A stretch of 64,000 nucleotides of DNA from Mesodorylaimus sp. YZB2_4 (Eukaryota; Nematoda; Enoplea; Dorylaimida; Dorylaimidae). A program made the translations under genes and the position numbers. The notes under the pieces were generated by a model, which had not been told where the DNA came from, did not search any database, and saw only the letters and a list, made by a program, of their open reading frames with translations. Shown piece by piece: positions 10,943-25,120 of this stretch. Each line of letters starts with the position of its first letter. Position 1 is the stretch's first letter. Location: assembly GCA_030248295.1 (NCBI GenBank), contig JASANH010000850.1, positions 682,001 through 746,000 of the forward strand, read 5' to 3'.

Positions 10943-13201
10943 TCAATATTCGCTGACTGCTGGCTCGTTACTGTCACTGGCCGTGAGATTGGCCAACAAA
11001 CAGGAAACACTTAACCTCAGGGACGCATCGGTTACATCCTCCCAATTGTAACATCGCTCGAACAAACCATGGAATCGATGCAATAGTTGTTTCTTCGCCC
11101 TGTGCTCAGCCATCAGCCGCTTCTCGTCACCATGCGTTTCCAAAATCGACCACCCTCGTTGCTCGGCTACGAAAATCGAGTAATCAGCATCGGTTCTGCA
11201 CGTGATTTCTGGTACTGACCAATCCAAGATCACCATCGCTTCATCCTTCTTGTCAAATAGAACCGCGAATTTCAGACTAGGTGTCGCTGTGACCTTTCTG
11301 TCGAGACCTTTTCTGACTGCCTTTTCGAATTCGTGCGATAACGGGATTTCGAACGACTCGGCGACACCGCTCAATCGACAGCCATCAGCTCCCTTCCACC
11401 CGTCCCTCAACTGCACAGCCCATTCCGAAAGAAATAAAACCGTGGTTGCGCAGATCGATTCCACGAACAATGCGTAGGCTGAAATGCCCCTCTCGGAATC
11501 GTGGTCGGTGGCCACGCCAAACACACAGTGAGCCAACAAAGCTGAAGGCATCTTGTGTCGCAAATCAATAAGCATCACCAACAGGCACTTGCCGATATCG
11601 AGGGACGGGAAGTAGGTTTGGATTTCCAAAGACGGGAACTGGCGTTTGAGGAATCTCTGTAAAATCGCGAAAAGCTGATTCGGATCGCAGTGCTGCTGAA
11701 TATCGTCGACCAAGAATTGAAAGACGCCGGGTTGAAGGCCAGTCAAACTCACAGACGACTGGAAATCGGCCATGCCTTTCACGCAAACCATGTGTTGATC
11801 AGTGCAGTTTCGGCAGTGGTCCTGCACATCGCTAGCGTCCAGACAGCATTGAGTTTCTTGGTGACACTGTTTCCTTTTCTGACTTTTCCGCTTTTCCTGA
11901 AACGAAGCGATAACTCATAACACATGTGGAACGAGGACCTGGAAAGGCGTGTCTGCCTGGCACTAAATTCACCCAGTCTTGTCAACTAATAAGCGCTGGC
12001 CGTCTTAGGCTCGGTACCGCAATATGGAATCCCTCGTGCTAACCAAATCTGACAAAATACCATTCATACCTCAAGAACGACATCGATTGCTGGTTCGACT
12101 CCTTTTCGTAACAAAAAAGGCGCGACCTCGCCCACAGAATTCAGCGATGACGATGTTGCCGAAGAAACCTTATTTGCCGCTACAGAGATCCGCCGAAGGG
12201 TCAGCGTCGAAGTCTAAAAGTAAACGTGTCCGAGCAGATCAAAACCAGAAAACGAGCAACGGGTCCCCTGACGCTTTTTTCAAACCCTTCCGCCGAACTG
12301 TGCGGCTTTAAAAGAAGAAACAACGTACCTTGCTGCTGTTCCCAGTTCTGTACGGCGCTATATTTTGACCGACTCGCAACGGTTCTTTCTCGGTCGTCGC
12401 ATCGATCCCTTTCTTCTCAATTCGGCCCCGTTGCCATTCGACAAACCAACAATAAACTATATATTTCGAAGGATTATAAAAGTTTTTCAAGAGTAGGCAA
12501 GATGCCTCCGACGCTTGCAAAGACTCGAACGATCTCTTATGAGCAGCAATAGCTTCCTTGATCGAGCATCCGTCGGCAAAATATTCTTCGAATTCCATCC
12601 TTATTCCGTCCAATGGCCCAATCAGGTTAATATGATCAAAATCGACCAAGGAGTGGTTGTGTTCCCAAATTACGCTCACTTTGCCAGGAAACCCATTCAA
12701 GGCGTATTCGTCGTCAGTCATTATCCAAAAGGCGACCGAAGCCGTGCAACCCGGATTTCTTTCGTCGGGCGCCGCCAATTTTCGTTTCTTGTTCTTGCTC
12801 GAGAAACTGCACAAATATTTTCGATACGCCTTTGCTTTTTTTGAGCATGTCGACGAAGAACCCCTGATAAAGGTGCAATTCATCTCCCGACCGAAGTCCA
12901 GCATCCACGATTTGATATCCTCGACTGCGTTCAATTTGACGCGAGCCACGGCGAGGAATTTCTCAATGTCCCCTCTGCAGACGACACCCGTGAAGGGATA
13001 GCTTTGTGGCAATAGAGCACTAAACGTAGCTGCGTCCATTGCATCTATCTGGATAGAATTTCGATCAAGAACAGTCTTTTGCAGCCAGAAAACCGCCCAC
13101 CACCAAGGCCCCGCCAAACTTGAAGCACTTTCAATTTTGGCGCCCCTGAGCAGACAACCATCGCTACCAGCGGGAATTTTAAAACTCGGTTGTAAATTCA
13201 T
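10943..13201 (-). CDS. Orphan 656-residue protein with a WRKY/GCM/FLYWCH-like zinc-binding pattern
   Basis: Three minus-strand exons (12329-13201, 12070-12213, 10943-11896) join at phase 0 with good donors and TTTTAG/TTTCAG acceptors. The start is the ATG at 13201. Residues about 105-185 contain several cysteines, then the pattern GCTASVAFW followed by VSVIWEHNHSL. That spacing of Cys residues and a final His-x-His resembles the zinc-stabilised DNA-binding folds of WRKY, GCM1 and FLYWCH proteins and the N-terminal region of MULE transposases. No transposase catalytic region is visible. Exon 3 starts with a second Cys/His cluster (CHQETQCCLD, HCRNC) and continues as an alpha/beta-like domain I cannot name. 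Either a host transcription factor or a domesticated transposase relative would fit. The assignment is by pattern only. Confidence 0.6.
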
Positions 13202-13523
13202 CTATGAAAAACAAACAGAAACAAGGTTTTAACCAGCAACTAAATGTGCTTCGAGTCAAAATTCACATAACGCGTGACTGTGCTCATAATTGCCCCACCG
13301 CTTTCATCTGATCCTCGGTGGCACCGCAGCCCCTCAGTTCCCTGGTCGCGGCCAACCCCCTCACTTACAACATACAGCACGGCCCCCGCGTCCTCCTGCA
13401 ATAGTGAGCACGGTTTCCCCGCCCCACCCTTCACCCCAGAAATGGGCCTCGTCTTCTTTACGTTCCTGCCTCATTCTGGCGAGTGGTGGGGTCGCGGCTG
13501 GTTGTGCGCGGAATCCGTCGGCA
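13202..13523. promoter_or_regulatory. Divergent promoter region between the orphan zinc protein and the PDZ gene
   Basis: The starts at 13201 (-) and 13524 (+) diverge across 322 bp. The sequence is C-rich on the plus strand from about 13290 to 13440. I see no TATA box. Confidence 0.35.
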
Positions 13524-14914
13524 ATGTCGGACGGTAAAGAGACGCCGAGGAGCAAGGAAGTGGCCTCACCTGGTCAGGAAGAAGCGGAGGTCGGGTAAGT
13601 GCCATGGCTAATCGACACACGGCCAGTCCCAACATCCGTCTTCAGGAAGAGCAAGTCACTCACGCTGCACACCGCGGGCAACGCGTCCATCACGTCCTCG
13701 TCGAACGCGGAGGGGTCAGTTGGCGATCGCTGAGCTTCCTCGATCACTCTGAGCAGGGGTTTTAGATCATCAGCGGGCGTGAAATGGCAGGACCTCCTGG
13801 ACCCCCTTCGATACGAAATACAGTTTTGGCATTTGAGACGCTCGACCCCCGCCGAATCGTGGGGCATGGAAACATCGGCCGTGACTGCGGACGTGGTTCG
13901 GGTGAGCTCCGTGACCAAGGACGGCATAGCCGAGTCGGCCGGCGTGACGGCGGGCGGATACGTGATGGCCATAAATGGAAGAAAGGTCACCAACATATCC
14001 GAGTCGCAGGCGCAATTGGACAGTCACCGAAACGGTCTACGAATCGTTCTCGCCCGCCAACGGAAGGCGCCCTTGGACCCGAACGCACCCGTACCGTTGC
14101 CCGCGTCGTGGGAACGAGAGCCAGGGAACGACTACCTTATCATCCGGTAAGTCACAACTAGCAAGGGCCGACTGACCAGCCCAGAGGCAAGGGCCGACTG
14201 AGCTGCAGGCTCGATCCGACCGATGGGAAACGAGTGGGGACTGGAGTCGGCGTCGATCGATGTGGCCGAGTGTTTATCAGCGCCGTCTTACGAGAAAGTG
14301 CAGGAATGACAGCCGGCCTGCGCAAGGGCGACCGCGTGGTGTGCGTGAATGACACGATGATACTCGCCAGACACCAGTGCAAGGCGTTGGTCAAAGATAT
14401 GCAAGGCAACCCGTTCGACATGACCATCGAAAGACCCAAGGACGCCGCCAGCCAAGCGCAGTCGCCATGCCGAAATGTGGTAAGCTGCCCTCTGCTGCCG
14501 AACCAACCGAGCTGAGCCAGTGCGAGCCGAGCTGGTCAGCTTGTTCACGTTGCGACTGTGAACACATCACACGAGCAGCTCATCTGACAGCTCGGCTGGC
14601 TCTGTTAGCTCGGCAGCCGATCGGCCGACGTGCAATGTGGACGCCGCTAGGCTGATGCAAATTTGAGCTAAGCTGGCATTTTTTAGATCAGAGATGGAGG
14701 CGAGCCGTCGGTGGGAGTTCCCGATTGCCCGGCTGACGTTGCTTCACTTCTCCAATCAAAGACTAAAGATATTTTGCGCAGCATTACTGTGCGTTCTAAG
14801 CCTAGCGGGAAGCGTCCGAAGAAGAGCAGTCTGCGGGTCAAGTTGAAGAAGGACGTCAAGAAGGAAAAGCTGAAACGAGCATTGCCCGCGAAGAAGCGAG
14901 AAGAGAAAAAGTGA
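13524..14914 (+). CDS. Small scaffold protein with two PDZ domains and a lysine-rich tail
   Basis: Five exons (13524-13594, 13646-13714, 13766-14146, 14185-14479, 14687-14914) join in phase to 347 codons. PDZ1 (about residues 55-150) has a ligand loop SWGM, then VRVSSVTKDGIAESAG, GYVMAINGRKV and a final LRIVLARQRK. PDZ2 (about 190-270) has GVGVD, VFISAVLRESAGMTAGLRKG, DRVVCVND and FDMTIERPK. The last 45 residues are mostly Lys, Arg and Ser and end in KREEKK. PDZ domains bind C-terminal peptides of partner proteins; the basic tail could contact acidic lipids or nucleic acid. I recognise no known family with this exact layout. Confidence 0.82.
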
Positions 14915-15789
14915 CTCGACTTTCGTATTCGATTGATCTTGCTTGGCTGCCAGTGTGCACGCGTTGAGGAGAGAAAATGTCCCGGCCAAACTTCTCGTCT
15001 CCTGGCCCGCATAGGATCGACACGTCCTTTCAGTCGCTAAATTTCCGTTGACTTGCAATCGATCGTGATCTTGACGATGACTCTAGCCGAGTCATAGAAG
15101 ATTGGTTATCAGCGGTGATAATCCCCAGTCACCACATCGCAGAACAGCGCGCACAGAAGCATTCCGCATGCGAAGAGATTCGGTCACTCGCATGCTTGGT
15201 CCATTGTGTCATTGGTCACTCCAAAACCCCTGATATTTAAAGAAGTGATACTTGCGCCTAGGCCCTGATAATGGACAAGTTGGACCCTCAAAATTTTTCC
15301 CCCAAATGCCTCAGTCGGACCTTTTCAAATCCTTTATTTCCCAGAAAAACAAGCCATGATTTTTGGTATTCCAAAAAGGCCCACTTGTGTGCAATAGGGG
15401 TGAGCGAGATGCCGCACAAAAATACTGCGCAATTTCCGCAGTGCATTGTAAAATATTGATCGCAAGAAGTGCTCCTCGTGCTTGGCAGAGTACAGACTCT
15501 CCATGGTGCAGCCATGACGTGCTCCTGTCGCGCAGGGGATGCCCATGCAAGAACACTGCCATGACACATTTCCCAGAATCAGCCTAGACTGGGACAGGCC
15601 GGGGTGAGTGTCACGTGCTGACAGGTGTCGGCCTGTGATTGGCCGATCCTTGACGCCCCTCAGTCTCTGAGCCAATAGAAATCCCTGTGATCGTTTCTAT
15701 TTTTCGCCCATATCAGCCGCCCTACGAGTTTTTTCTCCCGAGCGTTTTCGTAAACTATCCCAAAATTTTTGATTTGAATTTCGAAAAAA
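14915..15789 (+). promoter_or_regulatory. Upstream region of piwi with an inverted pair of CCAAT boxes
   Basis: ATTGG (15638-15642) and CCAAT (15672-15676) lie 34 bp apart in opposite orientation, about 115-150 bp before the piwi ATG. They are possible NF-Y sites. A further set of overlapping minus-strand open frames at 15288-15675 has no recognisable domain. I see no TATA box. Confidence 0.35.
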
Positions 15790-19421
<3,632 letters not shown>

Positions 19422-21742
19422 AGGTGAAGTTGGGGCTGGAGAGAGAGGAAAGCGCAGGTAATAATCGTAGACGAGATATAAACTACAGTATTCATCTGCA
19501 AGGTGTATCAGAAATTTTTAAAGAGTTTTCGTTTCGTGTTTTGGAGGGGGATCCATTTAAAATCTTGTTGCGTGTTTATCGTTGTTTTTTGGAATGAATT
19601 ATACCTGTAGCATGTCATTAAACCTTCTTGTGACTTACACTGAATATTATTGTTATGGAGGATACTCCAGGCTATTTTCCGTTGATATTCTTGCGATGTG
19701 AGAAAAGACTCATTGCTCTTCCCGACGCTTGTCCCCTGCCCCCGTGCTGGCCTTTATCGTAGTACTCTCACGATCTTTTTGTTAATACTTTAACGATAAG
19801 TAGGCGCTGTGCATTTCCACATCAGTTTTTGTGCATTCCAAACTGCCTTGTGTCTATATAGTCGTCATGCAACAGGGTGCTCAGGATGCGGCGAGTAATT
19901 GCTTGGGCAGGCTCGGAAATGCAATGGCGTTGAGTCGAGGCCAAATGCAGTCACTCTGGAGAAATTGATGGGGGTCGACAGTGACATCCCGCCATGCAAG
20001 CTGGCTTTAGAGCTCCCTATTCTCTGCCATTTCCTTTCAGCAATGGAGAGCAGGAGAGATCACACCCAGACATTGTCTTTTTCAAAGTCGAATTTAGCCC
20101 AGTTGGAGCGAGAGATGGGAATGCGTTGCCAAGCGACCATGGAGGACGCGTCTCCTGACGCTAATATGGATACAAGAAGTGAAAACAAGCTGAATATTGA
20201 ATCACGATGAGACTTACGAGGCTCGATTGGAGCAGTGTCCTTGCTCCAAGTGCTTCTTCGCTCTCGGCTGGCAAGGCCTACAAAACCATTCTTCTAGCAG
20301 AGAATATTTGGCTGGCATTTGTTTATTTTTATAAAGTGCACGGATGCGAATTAGTGTGTTTCTACAACTGAGAGTGAATTAGCTGAAACTTGAGCAGGTG
20401 CGCTTCCGAAAGTTTGGACGATGCGTTTTTGAGATTATCCCTACGACCACCAGGGAAGCCACCCCTTGTCTTGATCTAGTGCTAACAATTTCGGCACGGT
20501 GGCGTCAGTTCGATTCCAGCAGACTTACCGGCTTTCAAAGAGCGAACCGCGTTTGCCACGGGCCTGGCCATGAACACGTGCCAAAGCCGTTTTCCAATAA
20601 GGAGCGCGGGTTATGTCCGGCCTAGTTTTTATTGCTTTAGCGGCTTTTTCTAGGCGTTCACTTTAATTAACTGCGTCCTATCCGCAAACGGCTTCATCAT
20701 ACTCGTCCCTACGAGGAGACCGGCAGCAGCGAGCTTAATCCTCGGCGGGCGGCTAGAAATCGAAAAGGAAAGTCCTGAAAGCGGCCGTTGGTGTCAAAAT
20801 AGGAAATGTACGTGACGGCATTCGCACACCAGGGAGAATGATGATCGATCGAGAAGGCATTACAGTCGACTGAGTGATACCTCGCGAGAAACAAGAGCAG
20901 CAGTAATAAACGCCATAAGCGGTAATATTCCCTCGCCGTCACCGCCCTCATCGCCTTGTTCATTTTGTGGTCTCGATACCAGTTGGTTTTTTATTCTCGA
21001 CTTACCTCCAGTGATCGTGGCAATTCTGGCACGCTGAGCAACCTCCACGTGGAAGGACTCGAGGCCTCGTGCCTCTGCATTTTCGTCTCCCCGAAGAAGC
21101 CAATGCGAGAACGGACCGAGCAAGTGATGGGCGTTTAGCCGTCCAAGGAGGCAAAGATTTTTATTGCCGCCTGTGGCCTTACCTCGAATGGTCAGTGGAC
21201 GGGACGCGTTGCAAGTGCCCCACTGGCCACTTATTCAATGCATGGACGTGAAAGGTGCGGATTAGTAAAACGCGATAAAGCATCGCTGGGGGACTCGAAG
21301 GCTCAGACGAGGACGGAAACAACCGAAGAGGAAGCAAGGCGAACGTCTCCTCACTGTTCCTATTATCCTCGTGCCCTCTAGAGAGCCCCATTTTGCCTTA
21401 GCACCGATTCATTTTAATCGACGCAACTCTCTTGACTTGGTGTGTGCGCCGAGCCTCTCCTGCACAAGTTGCTCTTGTACATTCTAATAATTACTGTTGG
21501 CATTGAATCGGAAGCAACCTATTTTCGAGACACGGGTGCTACTTTTGTCAACCCCCTTTTATGGCCAGCGGTTACCTGTCAACTAGGTGGAATGCGAAGG
21601 TCACGAACCAACTTTACTCGACCTGAACTGGGCTCTCGAATTGGAGGCATTGATGAAGAGTAGAGGAGACACAGATCGACATTGACATTAGGTGCGTGAT
21701 TTTCTGCTTGCTGACAATATTTTCATGCTCGGCCAAAACAAA
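19422..21742. other. Piwi-GluCl intergenic region
   Basis: About 2.3 kb that I could not assign, apart from a possible small secreted-peptide frame at 20709-20963 (-). An open frame of about 100 residues at 19899-20210 (+) has no domain. The last part before 21743 contains GluCl 5' UTR, perhaps with a spliced leader exon ending before the ATTAG at about 21690. Confidence 0.4.
20709..20963 (-). CDS. Possible small secreted peptide precursor
   Basis: An 84-codon frame starts with ATG at 20963. A strong hydrophobic run (RLWRLLLLLLFLA) near residue 20 looks like a signal peptide, followed by DCNAFSIDHHSPWC with two cysteines 12 residues apart. The product ends near an AARRG dibasic-like site and a Ser-rich tail. 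No neuropeptide family is recognised. A strong splice donor upstream (near 21005 on minus) means this could be part of a larger gene. Chance cannot be excluded. Confidence 0.3.
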   Translation of the reverse strand: MNKAMRAVTAREYYRLWRLLLLLLFLARYHSVDCNAFSIDHHSPWCANAVTYISYFDTNGRFQDFPFRFLAARRGLSSLLPVSS

Positions 21743-24700
21743 ATGACGGTTCATGGAGCGTGGGTAATGCGGCGTGGCGAGAGGGGGCTCTGGCCCGTGC
21801 TTACATTATTCATATGGACAAGTGGTTACCTGGTGTCACTAACCGAGTCCAACGAGCACAAATACGCGAGACAGATGGCTCGAGGCCTGCAGGAACAAAA
21901 GCTAATCGATGACCTTCTAGCACCCACTCGCTACGACTGGCGAATACGACCTTTTGGAAACAATAGCAAAGAGCCGAGTAAGCTATGCTGCTCTTGCGGA
22001 CTCACCTGCTTAGCTTTGTCTTTTGCAGACGGAGGGCCAGTCTTCGTATCAGTCAACATCTATTTACGCACGATAAGCAAAGTGGACGATGTGAATATGG
22101 TAAGTACCCCCCCCCCCCCCCCAGGCCGTCTCTGTCGTCCACTCATCTCCTTGTTCAGGAGTACAGCGCCCACTTCACTTTTCGAGAAGAATGGTGCGAC
22201 GAGCGTCTTAAGTACAACAGCAGCCTCCTCAGATACATTCACTTGACACCTCAACAACAAATCTGGATGCCTGATACATTTTTCCAAAACGAGAAGGATG
22301 GAAGGTCGCACAATATTGACAAGCCCAATGTCCTATTGCGGGTGCAAAATGCTACTGGCTGTATCTTGTACAGTGTGAGGTAAACAGGAGTCGACCAGAG
22401 GCAGCGCTGATCCAGTTAGAATGGTAAAGCAGGGCTTCGAGCATAGCGCGTTCAGTACTTTGATACAGCCTGCCCCTGCTGTCGTCTCGAATTTTAATTA
22501 GCTTTTCCTTCGCATCGGCTTTTTATTCCTATTTTATAAGATTAGGAGTTCATATTCGGCCTCACAACATTATGTAACAGTTGGCTGGACTCTCAGGCTG
22601 CACCTTTCTTTTCAGGCTCACTCTAATGTTATCTTGCCCGATGAATTTGCAGAATTACCCTTTGGATACGCAGGAGTGTTACATTGACTTGGCCAGCTGT
22701 AAGTTTTCATGTTTGCTACCACATGCACTTATCGACTTGCTTACGTCCTTTGTGAAACAATGCTTTGCCAAAGAGGTTTAGCTATGAATTACTTAGGAGC
22801 TTTCCCTCTGGATAAGCAGTCTTAATGGCGAGCTGGTGGGCTGGGAAAAGGAACAAGCCTCGGGCACTCTCCATTAGTTCATTATCTCCAGCCATGTTTC
22901 GTTGAAAGCACTTACGAAAACTGATACAAGAGCGGGCGCATGGGAAAGAAGGCCATTTATTCATTATACCTTCGAGGCCCTGTAGGGACACAGTTGAATT
23001 GAAGAGTGGAGCAAAGTCGAGTTACACTGCTCACAAGGGACAGGCATGGAATTGGAAGCAACAATGGTGCTGTTCTCCAACTTGAAATAAGACTCGAAGA
23101 CTAGGTTTTTTGATAACAGAATCAGTTTTACGAACAGGATCAATCTTCTTTTAATTTTGACTGTTATGAACCGATAAGATCTCGTTAGTGTGGCAAGAGT
23201 ATAGATTTCTGGTCAAGGATCTGCTAATCGAGAATTCGCAAGTCTCACAGGCGCAGAGATGATAGGCATAATGAGATCCATGCACCAGTAATTGTGACCC
23301 CACGTGCCAACCTACCAAAGGCACCTAATCGGACCCCTTATGGCGACTCCCTCTCATAAGATTCGATAATCATGCCTCCGCCCACTAGGACTGTAGGAGA
23401 GCGTGACTCGTTTCAGACGCCTACACCACAAACGATATTGTCTACTATTGGAAGGTGAAAGATCCGATACAGATCAAGGCCGGGTTGCGCAGTAGCTTGC
23501 CAAGTTTTAGTTTGGTTAAAGTGGATGTCGGACTGTGCACAAGTAAAACGAACACTGGTATGCGCATGCCACTACTGATCCCCTTGCCAGTGTTGCAAGC
23601 ATCTGTTTTTCAGGTGAATACAGCTGCCTACGACTCATATTGGTTCTAAAACGAGAGTTTAGCTATTACCTACTTCAATTGTATATACCCTCGTTTATGC
23701 TGGTGGCGGTTTCTTGGGTCTCTTTCTGGCTGGATAAGGATTCTGTGCCTGCCAGGGTGAGGATTCTTGGTCGTAGCCGAAGAACGAACGTGACTGGTTT
23801 TACATTTTAGGTGACACTAGGCGTCACTACCTTGCTCACTATGTCCACACAGGTAAGAGCAAGCCGGAAGGCAAACAGGCTGCATGCGAGACGACTTTGC
23901 AGTGCTGCCATGTCATGTCATGTCATACTTTATCTATAGCCAAGCACTGTACAGCGCACTCGAGGGCTAAGGAACACATAATTGACAATCATTTTGTGCC
24001 GAGGCGGGAGTCGAACCCTCCCCTGTAAGTGCGCACCCAGCGTGAGAGGCAGACGCCTTGACCCGCTAGGCCAGCACTTGGCCAAGTGGGCGGGCGCGCT
24101 TTCATTGTCTGCAGCACACTGCTCCACTAAGCCTCTACAGCCTACACCCTGTACCTTTATAACAAGTAATTAAGCAAATTTTTAATAAGACATTTCAACA
24201 TTTTCACTCATTTGACCAAACAGGTTTGCATGCTTCTGTGACCCCTGTCTAATCACACTGCGTGCTTACCAACTGGCCTCTCGAGTCCACTTTTGCACGC
24301 AGGCATCCGGTATCAACGCCAAGCTTCCTCCCGTCTCCTACACGAAGGCCATCGACGTGTGGATCGGCGTGTGTCTTGCATTCATATTTGGCGCCTTACT
24401 CGAATTCGCTTTGGTCAACTACGCAGCGCGGCGGGACATGTTGGACGATATACAGAGGAGACGGAGAATGGAGAGGGGAGACTTCGCGCAGCCACCGCCC
24501 GCCGTACGACCTCTGCTCGACCCACCCATCTTCGAAATGGCTGCTTCCTGGGATGTAGGTCACAGACACCCCCATTCACTCCCTGCCACCCTCTTACGCC
24601 GTCACTGTTCCAGAGACACGGTGCTCCACCAGGTGGCTATATGAACCAGGTGCAGAACCCACGTCGACGATACGAGTTTCAGCCAAAAGTGGACGCAGCC

Positions 24701-24942
24701 GGGTGGTGCCGAAGAACGTTCATGACCAAATATTGGCGATTAAAATATCGAGAACGATCAAAACGGATCGATGTGCTGAGTCGAGTAGTCTTCCCCCTCA
24801 CTTTCTGTACGTTCCCCCCACATCTACCCCGTTCGGACTCTTACCACCGCTTTCGTTTCCAGGCATTTTCAACATCATTTACTGGTCCAACTACCTGACG
24901 CCCTATCTCCAAGTCAGTACAGAATCTAGCCTCGGTCTCTAG
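21743..24942 (+). CDS. GluCl: Glutamate-gated chloride channel (Cys-loop receptor)
   Basis: Ten exons (21743-21977, 22029-22099, 22159-22379, 22616-22698, 23417-23557, 23614-23756, 23811-23852, 24303-24554, 24614-24806, 24863-24942) give 486 codons. The channel is a pentameric membrane receptor opening a chloride pore on binding glutamate. A signal peptide ([18 protein letters not shown]) precedes the ligand domain. The Cys-loop reads [15 protein letters not shown], and the second, GluCl-specific loop is [12 protein letters not shown], split over an intron. M2 starts [12 protein letters not shown], the anion-selective type. M3 contains [12 protein letters not shown] and M4 is [15 protein letters not shown]. 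The M3-M4 loop is short. Introns 4 and 7 are long; intron 7 holds a SINE. This is a well-supported complete gene. Confidence 0.95.
22107..22122 (+). repeat. C16 homopolymer in GluCl intron 2
   Basis: A run of 16 cytosines lies inside the 59-bp intron 2, just after the donor. Similar runs lie at 34662-34677 and 54652-54666, with a shorter one at 2734-2743. Confidence 0.9.
23909..24090 (-). repeat. SINE family A copy in GluCl intron 7
   Basis: On the minus strand this reads as a tRNA-like head: A-box TGGCCTAGCGG, a central CGTCTGCCTCTCACGC, and B-box GGTTCGACTCC. A unique part with CCCTCGAGTGCGC follows, and it ends in a (GACAT)n tail. The head and middle match the copy at 43408-43565. The A and B boxes are the internal RNA polymerase III promoter. 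Confidence 0.8.
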
Positions 24943-24973
24943 TGCCAGTCTTGCTACCCTTATTTTTGTGTCC

Positions 24974-24979
24974 AATAAA
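24974..24979 (+). terminator. Polyadenylation signal of GluCl
   Basis: AATAAA lies 32 bp after the GluCl stop. The convergent TCF25 stop codon is only about 145 bp further on, so the two 3' UTRs are very short or overlap. Confidence 0.6.
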
Positions 24980-25120
24980 GATCCCGAAGAGCAGTTTCCA
25001 GTATAAAAAGGAAACATGTTTGTTTAATCGAATCAGCCTAACTTGGGCCGGGCCGCAACACAAACACGCTAACCGCTACTCCACTCACCACACCAGACTG
25101 TACAACCAGAAGGGGCCTGT

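Noticed and set aside
12024-12311. 95-codon frame on +
   Set aside because: It is antisense to exon 2 of the minus-strand zinc protein, which has good splice sites and phase.
15288-15675. Overlapping open frames on minus upstream of piwi
   Set aside because: Several frames open at once, no domain; more likely compositional.
23985-24085. tRNA gene
   Set aside because: A and B boxes are present but the cloverleaf is poor and the sequence continues into a SINE body and tail.
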